Origin: Sphaerotilus microaerophilus
GTDB lineage: Bacteria; Pseudomonadota; Gammaproteobacteria; Burkholderiales; Burkholderiaceae_C
Length of the DNA: 64,000 bases
Reading direction: 5' to 3'
Assembly: GCF_023734135.1 (NCBI RefSeq)
Contig: NZ_AP025730.1
Location: forward strand, 3,410,001-3,474,000
Numbering within the stretch: the first letter of the stretch is position 1; each line of letters opens with the position of its first letter. Positions 1-7,985 of this stretch are shown piece by piece. The position numbers and the translations under genes are program-made. Below the pieces are notes generated by a model. It was not told the origin of the DNA. It saw nothing but the letters and a program-made list of their open reading frames with translations, and made no database searches.

Positions 1-811
1 CCTGCGCCATCTGCTGCGACCAATCCTGCACCGCCGCATCAAGGCGCTCGGACCGCGCCTCGGCCTGCGTTTGCGCCACCTCCATGCGGGCTTCGATCTG
101 CGCGCCCAGCACCTGCACGGCGTTGTGGATCGAGACGAAGCGCTGGTCCTGCTCGCTGCGATGCTGGGTCTCGGCCTGTTCTCGCGCGCCCCGGATCGCG
201 TCACCCAGCTGGGCCGTGCTCGCCTGCAGGCTGCCTTCCAGCCAGGTGGCCACGGCGCGCAAGGTTTCGGTCTGGTGCGCCACGGCACTGTCCACCTCGC
301 CCAAGCGGGCCTGCACCGCGTCGAAACGCACCTGCAGCAGCCCCTGGGCCCCCTCGCCCGCCTGGGTCAGGCTGCCGAACTCGCTGCTCAGGTCGCGCCG
401 ATGGCGGTCGATCTGCTGCGTGAACTCGCTGAACTGGTGGTCCAGCGCGTGGCGGTGCGCGGTGAGCAGGTCACCGGCCGGGACCGAGTTCGCCTGCTGC
501 AACGCCCGGCGCGACCGCACGAAATAGATCGCCCAGCCGGCGATGACCAGCGCCAGCCAGACCCCGGCAACGGTCAGGTATTCACGCGCCTGGAGGAGGT
601 TGGGCGCCGCGTTGAACTCGGTGGGCAGCGCCAGGCTCGGGCGCGTGTTGCGCAGCACGCTCAGGCGGGCCATGTCCTCATTGAGGAAGGCCAGCACACG
701 GTCGATGCCCAGGGCCGCCGGCACCAGCCAGCCGGCCGATGCCAGCGCCGCCGCGAACATGCCGATCCGGCCAAGCACTCCAGGCCGAGCAACTGGTTGA
801 TTTCCGAGCAC
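1..811 (-). CDS. membrane-anchored coiled-coil protein of unknown function, 3' end outside window
   Basis: An open frame of at least 270 codons leaves the window at position 1. I place the start at a GTG (811-809), because GGAGGG lies five bases upstream; an ATG 19 codons further in is the alternative. The visible protein has two hydrophobic segments, about residues 18-36 (MFAAALASAGWLVPAAL) and about 80-100 (VAGVWLALVIAGWAIYFV). A long Gln/Glu/Ala-rich region without prolines follows and is predicted to form coiled coil, so the tail probably lies in the cytoplasm. No catalytic motif is visible. The layout of two membrane helices and a helical tail recalls methyl-accepting-like or MotA/ZorA-type proteins, but neither signature is present. 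Function unknown; the reading frame itself is well supported by codon use. Confidence 0.6.
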   Translation of the reverse strand, partial: MLGNQPVARPGVLGRIGMFAAALASAGWLVPAALGIDRVLAFLNEDMARLSVLRNTRPSLALPTEFNAAPNLLQAREYLTVAGVWLALVIAGWAIYFVRSRRALQQANSVPAGDLLTAHRHALDHQFSEFTQQIDRHRRDLSSEFGSLTQAGEGAQGLLQVRFDAVQARLGEVDSAVAHQTETLRAVATWLEGSLQASTAQLGDAIRGAREQAETQHRSEQDQRFVSIHNAVQVLGAQIEARMEVAQTQAEARSERLDAAVQDWSQQMAQ

Positions 812-1011
812 GACATCCCTCCAAGCAGCGACCTGAACCAGCAGCCCGATTCAGCCGCCACACCTTCCGGGCAGCGCCAAGCCGCTCGCCCCGGAACGCC
901 CCGCCATCCAGCGAACGATCGTAGCCGAGGGGACTGCGAAACCCTGCACACCCGGCCCCATGTTCGCGGGATGGACAGGCCGCCACGCATGTTGAGGCAA
1001 GCCGAAACCGG

Positions 1012-1030
1012 AAAAAAGCCCTGCCCGGCT
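1012..1030 (-). terminator. candidate weak rho-independent terminator after the Lrp-type gene
   Basis: Read on the minus strand there is a short stem AGCC/GGCT around a six-base loop, followed by six T residues. It lies about 110 bases after the stop of the minus-strand Lrp-type gene. The stem has only 4 bp, so this is a weak call. The rest of 812-1137 shows no gene or motif I can support. Confidence 0.3.
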
Positions 1031-1137
1031 CATCTGCGCGCATTCCTGCACGCCCGCCTTGGCCGGACACGTCGATGCGCAACCGCGGCGCAGCGGCGCA
1101 GCGGCGCACCGCGCGGTCAGCGCGGAGCAGGGAAGCG

Positions 1138-1641
1138 TCAGCCGCCGGGCACCGGCAGGCGAGCCGTGTTCTTCACCTCTTCCATCACGGCATAGGTGCG
1201 GGTCTCGCGTACGCCGGGCAGTTGCCAGAGCACCGCACCGGCGAACTCGCGGTAGGCGCTCATGTCGGCACAGCGCAACTTGAGCAGGTAGTCGAAGCCA
1301 CCGGCCACCATGTGGCACTCCATGATCTCCGGGCGCACCTGCACCGCGGCGCGGAACTGCTCGAACACATTGGCGGTGGTGCGGTCCAACAGCACCTCGA
1401 CGAAGACCAGCATGCCCACGCCGAGCTTCTGCGGGTCCAGCCGGGCCTCGTAGCCGCGGATGAAGCCATCGCGTGTCAGGCGCTGCACGCGCGCCAGCAC
1501 GGCGGTCGGTGACAGGGCCACGGCCTCCGCGAGCTTCAGGTTGGACAGGCGGCCGTCGACCTGCAGCAGGCCGAGGATGCGCAGATCGATGCGATCGAGC
1601 GAAGAGGAGGCGATGTCAGCGGCGGTCATCATGCCGAACAT
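1138..1641 (-). CDS. Lrp/AsnC-family transcriptional regulator, probable regulator of putA
   Basis: A 167-residue protein with the classical Lrp layout. The N-terminal helix-turn-helix covers about residues 12-60 (LDRIDLRILGLLQVDGRLS, then LSPTAVLARVQRL). The C-terminal RAM/AsnC ligand-binding and oligomerisation domain covers about 70-150, with VFVEVLLDR and the MECHMVAGGFDYLLKLR segment. It is transcribed divergently from putA, 102 bp away, the arrangement of the PutR/BkdR type regulators that activate proline catabolism in response to proline. ATG codons at 1641, 1632 and 1629 all fit; no strong ribosome-binding site separates them. The pairing with putA and the absence of a DNA-binding domain in PutA make proline-responsive control the most likely role. 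The exact ligand is inferred. Confidence 0.85.
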   Translation of the reverse strand: MFGMMTAADIASSSLDRIDLRILGLLQVDGRLSNLKLAEAVALSPTAVLARVQRLTRDGFIRGYEARLDPQKLGVGMLVFVEVLLDRTTANVFEQFRAAVQVRPEIMECHMVAGGFDYLLKLRCADMSAYREFAGAVLWQLPGVRETRTYAVMEEVKNTARLPVPGG

Positions 1642-1743
1642 TATTCTGGAGCCAGATGAAAGTTTGGCGAGAAATTCTGCCGGACACCCCAGATGATGGC
1701 GCCTTCGCCACGCCGTTGATCTGCCCCGCCTGCCCCGCCTGCC
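1642..1743. promoter_or_regulatory. putA/Lrp-type divergent intergenic region with palindrome
   Basis: This 102-bp region must contain the promoters of both divergent genes. A perfect 12-bp palindrome, TCTGGAGCCAGA at 1645-1656, sits directly beside the start codon of the Lrp-type gene. It is a candidate operator for that regulator, possibly autoregulatory. No convincing -35/-10 pair could be assigned. Confidence 0.35.
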
Positions 1744-4700
1744 ATGACCACTCCTTCGCCCCTGCGCCCGCCCTGCGCCACCCCGTTCGCGGACTTCACG
1801 CCCCTGCCTCTGCGTGAAGCCCGCCGCGCCGCCATCACCGCCGCCACGCGCCTGCCCGAGCCGCAGGCGCTGCCGCCGCTGCTGGAGCGCGCCCGGCTGG
1901 CACCGGCGCAGGCCGAGGCGGCCAACACGCTGGCGCGCCAGCTGGCGCAGCAGTTGCGCGAGCGCAGTGCCGAGCGCGGCCGCGCCGGCCTGGTGCAGGA
2001 CCTGCTGCAGGAGTTCTCCCTCTCCTCGCAGGAGGGCGTGGCGCTGATGTGCCTGGCCGAGGCGCTGCTGCGCATCCCCGACGCACCCACCCGCGACGCG
2101 CTGATCCGCGACAAGATCGGCGCCGGCCAGTGGCAGCAGCACCTGGGCCGCAGCCGCTCGCTGTTCGTCAACGCCGCCGCCTGGGGCCTGCTCATCACCG
2201 GCCGGCTGGTGGCCACGCACAGTGAGCAGGGCCTGGGCGCCGCGCTCACCCGCCTGAGCGCGCACGGCGGCGAGCCGCTGATCCGCAAGGGGCTGGACAT
2301 GGCGATGCGGCTGATGGGCGAGCAGTTCGTCACCGGCCAGACCATCGCCGAGGCGCTCGAGCGGGCTGCCACGCGCGAGGCACAGGGGTTCCGCTACTCC
2401 TACGACATGCTTGGCGAGGCGGCGCTGACGGCTGCGGACGCCGAGCGCTACCGCCAGGCCTACGAGCAGGCCATCCACGCCATCGGCCAGGCCAGCGCCG
2501 GGCGCGGGCCGGTGGCCGGGCCGGGCATCTCGATCAAGCTCTCCGCCCTGCATCCGCGCTACAGCCGCGCCCAGCAGGCGCGCGTGATGGCCGAGCTCCA
2601 CCCGGTGCTGCTCAAGCTGGCTGCGCTGGCGCGGCGCTACGACATCGGCCTGAACATCGACGCCGAGGAGGCCGACCGGCTCGAACTCTCGCTCGACCTG
2701 CTGGAGCGGCTCTGCCACGACCGCACGCTGGCGGGCTGGAACGGCCTGGGCTTCGTCGTGCAGGCCTACCAGAAGCGCTGCCCGGCGGTGATCGAGCACC
2801 TCATCGCCCTGGCGCGCGCCAGTGGCCACCGGCTGATGGTGCGCCTCGTCAAGGGCGCCTACTGGGACAGCGAAATCAAGCGCGCCCAGCTCGACGGCCA
2901 GGCCGGCTACCCCGTCTACACCCGCAAGGCCTACACCGACGTGGCCTACCTGGCCTGCGCGCGTGCCCTGCTGGCGGCGCCCGACGCCATCTACCCCCAG
3001 TTCGCCACCCACAACGCGCACTCGCTGGCGGCGATCCACGCGATGGCCGACCCGGCCATCTGGTTCCCCGGCCAGTACGAGTTCCAGTGCCTGCACGGCA
3101 TGGGCGAGCCGCTGTACGAGCAGGTGGTCGGCGCCGCACGCCTCGACCGGCCCTGCCGGGTCTACGCCCCGGTGGGTACGCACGAGACCCTGCTGGCCTA
3201 CCTGGTGCGCCGGCTGCTGGAGAACGGCGCCAACACCTCTTTCGTCAACCGCATCGCCGACCCCGGCCTGCCGCTCGACGAGCTGCTGCGCGACCCGGTG
3301 GTGCAGGTCGAGGCGCTGGCCGCACATGAAGGCACCGTGGGTGCGCCGCACCCGGCCATCCCGCTGCCGATCGACCTGTACGGCGCTGCGCGCCGCAACT
3401 CGAACGGCCTGGACCTGGCCGACGAGCAGCAGCTTGCCAGCCTGGCCGGCGAGCTGGCCGAGGCAGCCCGGCTGCCCCAGCAGGCCGCGCCGATGCTGGC
3501 CGATGCGGACGCGGTCGAGGATGGGAGCACTGAGCCCGTCCTCAACCCGGCCGACGCCGAGGACCTCGTCGGCGAGGTCCGCGAGGCCAGCCACGCCGAG
3601 GTGGACGCGGCCGTGCGCGACGCCGTCGCCTTCGCCCCCACCTGGGCCGCCACCGCGCCGCACTCGCGCGCCACGCTGCTGGAAGCCGTGGCCGACCGGC
3701 TCGAAGCCGATACCCCGGCGTTGCTCGCCCTGCTGGTGCGCGAAGCCGGCAAGACCTGCGCCAACGCCATCGCCGAAATTCGCGAGGCGGTGGACTTCCT
3801 GCGCTACGACGCCGCGCAGGTGCGGCGGGACTTCGACAACGCCAGCCACCAGGCGTTGGGCGCGGTGGTCTGCATCAGCCCCTGGAACTTCCCGCTGGCG
3901 ATCTTCACCGGCCAGATCGCTGCTGCGCTGGCCGCTGGCAACACCGTGCTGGCCAAGCCGGCCGAGCAGACGCCGCTGATCGCCGCCACGGCGGTGCGGG
4001 CCTTCTGGGCCGCCGGCATCCCGCGTGCGGCGCTGCAGCTGCTGCCGGGGCGGGGCGAGACGGTGGGCGACCGGCTGGTGCGCGACGAGCGCGTGCAGGG
4101 CGTGGTCTTCACCGGCAGCACCGAGGTGGCCCGGCTGCTGCAGCGCCGCCTCGCCGGCCGGCTGGACCGCCACGGCCAGCCGCTGCCGCTGATTGCCGAG
4201 ACCGGCGGGCAGAACGCCATGATCGTCGACTCCTCCGCACTGCCCGAGCAGGTGGTGGCCGACGTGATCGCCTCCGCCTTCGACAGCGCCGGCCAGCGCT
4301 GCTCGGCCCTGCGCGTGCTCTGCCTGCAGGCCGACATCGCCGATCGCACCCTGGCGATGCTGCACGGCGCGCTGGCCGAGTTGCGCCTGGGCCGCCCCGA
4401 CACGCTGGCGGTGGACGTGGGCCCGGTGATCGACGCCGAGGCGCGCGCGGGCATCGAGCGCCACATCGAGGCGCTGCGCGAGCGTGGGCGGCGCGTGACG
4501 CGCTGGCAGCCCCGGGCGCCGGACCACGAAGCGGCCCGGCAGGCGCTGCAGCGCGGCCACTTCGTCGCACCCACCGTCATCGAGCTGGACCACCTGGGCG
4601 AGCTGCAGCGCGAGGTCTTCGGCCCCGTGCTGCACGTGCTGCGCTACCAGCGCGCCGACCTGCCGGCGCTGATCGAGCAGATCCACGCCACCGGCTACGG

Positions 4701-5580
4701 CCTGACGCTGGGCCTGCACACCCGCATCGACGAGACCATCGCGCAGGTGAGCGAGGCGGCGCGCGTGGGCAACCTGTACGTCAACCGCAACATGGTCGGC
4801 GCGGTGGTCGGGCTGCAGCCCTTCGGCGGCGAGGGCCTGTCGGGCACCGGCCCCAAGGCCGGCGGGCCGCTCTACCTCTACCGCCTGCTGGCGCGCCGGC
4901 CGGACGACGTGCTGGCGCGCGCGCTGGGATTCGTCGACGCGATGAACGGCGGCCCCGCCACGCCGCCGGGTGACACCCCTCGAAGCATGGCGACCCGAAG
5001 CACAGCGCCCCGCCCGGCCCTGGCCACGCTCCGCGACTGGGCGGCCCGCCAGGGTGATGCCACGTTGCGCCAGGCCTGCGACGACCTGGCGCGACGCAGC
5101 GAAGCCCTGGGGGCCGACGGCGCCAGCCGCGAACTGCGCGGCCCCACCGGCGAGCGCAACCGCTGGCAGCTGCGGCCGCGCGAGGCGGTGCTCTGCCTGG
5201 CGGGGAGCGACGCCGACCGCCTGCGACAGCTTGCCGCCGCTCTGGCGGTGGGCAGCCGCGCCGTCTGGCCGGCGTCGGCCAGCCCGCTGCGTGAGCGCCT
5301 GCCCACCGAGCTGCGCAGCGCCGTCACCCTGTGCGCCGACTGGACGGCCGAGCCAGCGCGCGCCACCTTCGACGCCGTGCTCCACCACGGCGACGCCGTG
5401 TCACTGCGCACCGTCTGCCGCCAGCTGGCCGAGCGGCCGGGGCCGATCGTCGGCGTCACCGCCCTGGCGCCGGGCGATGCGGCCGTGCCGCTGGAGCGCC
5501 TGCTGCTGGAACGCTCGCTGAGCGTCAACACCGCCGCCGCCGGTGGCAACGCCAGCCTGATGACGCTGGACGCGGTCTGA
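1744..5580 (+). CDS. putA: bifunctional proline dehydrogenase / delta-1-pyrroline-5-carboxylate dehydrogenase
   Basis: This 1,278-residue enzyme oxidises proline to glutamate in two steps, using FAD and the quinone pool and then NAD. The PRODH barrel spans about residues 170-480, with LVKGAYWDSEIKRAQ, ATHNAHS and the GTHETLLAYLVRRLLENGAN signature. The aldehyde dehydrogenase domain spans about 550-1010, with general base Glu819 (ETGGQNA) and catalytic Cys853 (GQRCSALR). A C-terminal extension of about 250 residues matches the extra domain of long PutA proteins. The N-terminus goes straight into the arm/alpha domain: the ribbon-helix-helix DNA-binding domain of trifunctional PutA (E. coli, ~1,320 residues) is missing. 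Repression by PutA itself is therefore unlikely, and control probably falls to the divergent Lrp-type gene. No clear ribosome-binding site is seen before the ATG. Confidence 0.95.
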   Translation: MTTPSPLRPPCATPFADFTPLPLREARRAAITAATRLPEPQALPPLLERARLAPAQAEAANTLARQLAQQLRERSAERGRAGLVQDLLQEFSLSSQEGVALMCLAEALLRIPDAPTRDALIRDKIGAGQWQQHLGRSRSLFVNAAAWGLLITGRLVATHSEQGLGAALTRLSAHGGEPLIRKGLDMAMRLMGEQFVTGQTIAEALERAATREAQGFRYSYDMLGEAALTAADAERYRQAYEQAIHAIGQASAGRGPVAGPGISIKLSALHPRYSRAQQARVMAELHPVLLKLAALARRYDIGLNIDAEEADRLELSLDLLERLCHDRTLAGWNGLGFVVQAYQKRCPAVIEHLIALARASGHRLMVRLVKGAYWDSEIKRAQLDGQAGYPVYTRKAYTDVAYLACARALLAAPDAIYPQFATHNAHSLAAIHAMADPAIWFPGQYEFQCLHGMGEPLYEQVVGAARLDRPCRVYAPVGTHETLLAYLVRRLLENGANTSFVNRIADPGLPLDELLRDPVVQVEALAAHEGTVGAPHPAIPLPIDLYGAARRNSNGLDLADEQQLASLAGELAEAARLPQQAAPMLADADAVEDGSTEPVLNPADAEDLVGEVREASHAEVDAAVRDAVAFAPTWAATAPHSRATLLEAVADRLEADTPALLALLVREAGKTCANAIAEIREAVDFLRYDAAQVRRDFDNASHQALGAVVCISPWNFPLAIFTGQIAAALAAGNTVLAKPAEQTPLIAATAVRAFWAAGIPRAALQLLPGRGETVGDRLVRDERVQGVVFTGSTEVARLLQRRLAGRLDRHGQPLPLIAETGGQNAMIVDSSALPEQVVADVIASAFDSAGQRCSALRVLCLQADIADRTLAMLHGALAELRLGRPDTLAVDVGPVIDAEARAGIERHIEALRERGRRVTRWQPRAPDHEAARQALQRGHFVAPTVIELDHLGELQREVFGPVLHVLRYQRADLPALIEQIHATGYGLTLGLHTRIDETIAQVSEAARVGNLYVNRNMVGAVVGLQPFGGEGLSGTGPKAGGPLYLYRLLARRPDDVLARALGFVDAMNGGPATPPGDTPRSMATRSTAPRPALATLRDWAARQGDATLRQACDDLARRSEALGADGASRELRGPTGERNRWQLRPREAVLCLAGSDADRLRQLAAALAVGSRAVWPASASPLRERLPTELRSAVTLCADWTAEPARATFDAVLHHGDAVSLRTVCRQLAERPGPIVGVTALAPGDAAVPLERLLLERSLSVNTAAAGGNASLMTLDAV

Positions 5581-5803
5581 TGCCGTCCATACAGCGCTCA
5601 GCTGGCGTCCAGGCCTCGCTCACACATCGCTGACCGCTCAAGCTGGCGGGCGGGCTGCCGAAGAAGCAGCCATTGCGACCCTCCGGCACACCCGCAAGGT
5701 GTCCGGGCCCCACTGCCGCCATGCCAGCCCACCGCCGTACGACCTGCCGCCCGCCCTGCGTCCCCGGAGCCGTGCGCGGCCCGCACTGAACCGCCGCCGC
5801 GCC

Positions 5804-7975
5804 ATGGGAGCCAAGTTCAGCGCACCGACCGGGCGGCGCCCCCAGCTGCTGCTGGTTGACGACGACGCCCTGCTGCGCAGCATGGCGCTGCGCACCCTGC
5901 GCCACGCCGGTTTCGACGTCACCGAGGCCGACAGCGGCGAGGCGGCACTGGCGAGCTTTGCCGCATCGCCCAGCGAGCTCGTGCTGCTCGACGTGATGAT
6001 GGAGGGCATCGACGGCTTCGAGACCTGCCGGCGCCTGCGCCAGCTGCCCGCCGGTGCCGAGGTGCCGGTGCTGATGCTCACGGGGCTGGACGACACCGGG
6101 TCGATCGAGCAGGCCTACCAGGCGGGCGCGACCGACTTCATCACCAAGCCGATCCACTGGGGGCTGTTGTCGCACCGCATCCGCTACGCGCTGCGCAGCG
6201 CCGAGGCCCGCGTGGTCCAGGAGCGCAGCCGCGTCAGCCTGCTGCGCGCCCAGCGGCTGGCGCACATGGGCAACTGGGAGTTCGATGGCGAGGGCCACAT
6301 GGCCTGCTCCGAGGAGCTGGCGCACATCTTCGGTGCCCCCGAAGATGCGATGCAGTGCGCCTCGCCGGAGGACTTCCTCGCCCGCGTCGCGTCGGCGGAC
6401 CGCGAGCGCGTGGCGCGTGCGCGCTCGGCGGCGGCGTTCGAGGGTATCCCCTACCAACTGACCTTCACGATCGAACGCTTCGACGGGGCGCGGCGCACCG
6501 TTTCCGAGCACGCCGCGCCGCTGCGCGATGCACTGGGCCGCCTGGTGGGCGTGGAAGGCATCACGCAGGACATCACCGAGCGCATCGAGGCCGAGCGCCA
6601 GGTACGCCAGCTGGCGCTCTACGACGGCCTGACCGGCCTGCCCAACCGCCAGTTCTTCCTGGAGATGGTGGACAGCGCGCTGCAGCGCCACGGCGCGGGC
6701 CGGGCCAACGCGGGCCTGTGCGCCGTGCTGCACCTGGACCTGGTGCAGTTCCGCAGCATCAACGACGCCCTGGGACGCGACGGCGGCGACCGCGTGCTGC
6801 GCGTGGTGGCCGAGCGCCTGCAGGCCGGCACCCGCAGCCGCGACCTCATGGCCCTCAACCAGAGCGCGCCACCCAACGCGGTGGTGGCGCGCATCGCGGC
6901 CAACGGCTTCATGCTGATGCTGGGCGACCTGGGCCAGCACGCCCACGCCGGCCAGGCCGCCGAGCGGCTGATCCGCGCAGTGGAGCGGCCGATCCTCTTC
7001 GACGGCCGGGACGTCGTGCTCACCGCGGCCATCGGCATCGCGGTGCACCCGCGCGACGGCTCCGGTGCGGCCGAACTGGCCGCCCACGCCGAGCAGGCCC
7101 TGTACGCCGCCAAGCGGGCCGGGCGCTCACAGTACCGCTACTTCGACGAGGGCCTGAACGCGGTCGCGCGCGAACGGCTGGAGCGCGAGAGCGAGCTGCG
7201 CCACGGCATCGAGCAGGGCCAGCTGCGCCTGCACTTCCAGCCCAAGGTGGACGCCACCACCCGCCGCGTCGTCGGCGTGGAGGCCCTGGTGCGCTGGCAG
7301 CACCCGCGCCTGGGGTTGGTCATGCCGGGCGACTTCATCGCGCTGGCCGAAGAGACCGGCCTGATCCAGCCGCTCACCGACTGGGTGCTGGAGGCCGCCT
7401 GCGAGGCGCTGGCGCATTGGCCGCCCGAAGTGGCCGTGTCGGTCAACATTGCCGCGCCCTCCTTTGCCGGTGCGGACCTGGGCGAACGCCTGGATGCCCT
7501 GGTGGCCCGCCATGGCCTGCAGCCTGGCCGGCTGGTGCTGGAGGTGACCGAGTCGATGCTGATGTCCGACACCACCGCCGGCATCGCCCGCCTGCACGAG
7601 CTGCGCGAGCACGGCTACCTGCTGTCGCTGGATGACTTCGGCACCGGCTACTCCTCGCTCAGCCACGTCAAGCGCTTCCCCCTGCACGAGCTGAAGATCG
7701 ACCGGGCCTTCGTGCGCGACCTCTACAGCGACGGCAAGGACCGCGCCCTGGTGGCCTCCATCATCACGCTGGCGCGCCTGCTGGACCTGCAGGTGGTGGC
7801 CGAGGGCGTGGAGACCGAGCAGCAGGCCGCCATCCTCTGCGAGCTGGGCTGCACCGTGCACCAGGGCTACCTCTACGCCCGGCCGCTGCCCGAGCCGGCG
7901 CTGCTGGCCTTGCTCGGCGCTGCGCTGCCGCCGGCCGCGACACGGCCGGGGCCGCCCCCGGTCCCGCCGACCTGA
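5804..7975 (+). CDS. REC-PAS-GGDEF(degenerate)-EAL signalling protein, probable c-di-GMP phosphodiesterase
   Basis: A 723-residue response-regulator-type protein. REC domain at about 18-130 with LLVDDDA and phospho-acceptor Asp63 (LLDVMMEGIDG). A PAS-like segment lies at about 150-260 (AHMGNWEFDG, ending ITQDITERIEAE). The GGDEF-like domain (about 275-440) has lost its signature: the expected GG(D/E)EF is replaced by AANGF, so cyclase activity is unlikely. The EAL domain (about 465-710) keeps its key residues: E493-A-L-V-R-W, VTESMLM, DDFGTGYSSL from Asp610, and KIDRAFV from Lys631, so c-di-GMP hydrolysis is plausible. I chose the ATG at 5804 because REC homology begins shortly after it; the frame is open for 35 more codons upstream. 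It may be controlled by the hybrid kinase three genes downstream (inference). Confidence 0.9.
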   Translation: MGAKFSAPTGRRPQLLLVDDDALLRSMALRTLRHAGFDVTEADSGEAALASFAASPSELVLLDVMMEGIDGFETCRRLRQLPAGAEVPVLMLTGLDDTGSIEQAYQAGATDFITKPIHWGLLSHRIRYALRSAEARVVQERSRVSLLRAQRLAHMGNWEFDGEGHMACSEELAHIFGAPEDAMQCASPEDFLARVASADRERVARARSAAAFEGIPYQLTFTIERFDGARRTVSEHAAPLRDALGRLVGVEGITQDITERIEAERQVRQLALYDGLTGLPNRQFFLEMVDSALQRHGAGRANAGLCAVLHLDLVQFRSINDALGRDGGDRVLRVVAERLQAGTRSRDLMALNQSAPPNAVVARIAANGFMLMLGDLGQHAHAGQAAERLIRAVERPILFDGRDVVLTAAIGIAVHPRDGSGAAELAAHAEQALYAAKRAGRSQYRYFDEGLNAVARERLERESELRHGIEQGQLRLHFQPKVDATTRRVVGVEALVRWQHPRLGLVMPGDFIALAEETGLIQPLTDWVLEAACEALAHWPPEVAVSVNIAAPSFAGADLGERLDALVARHGLQPGRLVLEVTESMLMSDTTAGIARLHELREHGYLLSLDDFGTGYSSLSHVKRFPLHELKIDRAFVRDLYSDGKDRALVASIITLARLLDLQVVAEGVETEQQAAILCELGCTVHQGYLYARPLPEPALLALLGAALPPAATRPGPPPVPPT

Positions 7976-7985
7976 CACCTGACCC

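Noticed and set aside
1..811. The first gene as a second ZorA-like motor protein
   Set aside because: It has two membrane helices and a coiled-coil tail but no MotA-like motifs, and no OmpA/MotB-like partner is visible next to it.
1138..5388. A 1,416-codon open frame on the minus strand opposite putA
   Set aside because: Only its last 167 codons (the Lrp-type regulator) have family motifs; the rest is the GC-driven antisense shadow of putA with Arg/Gln/Gly-rich nonsense composition.
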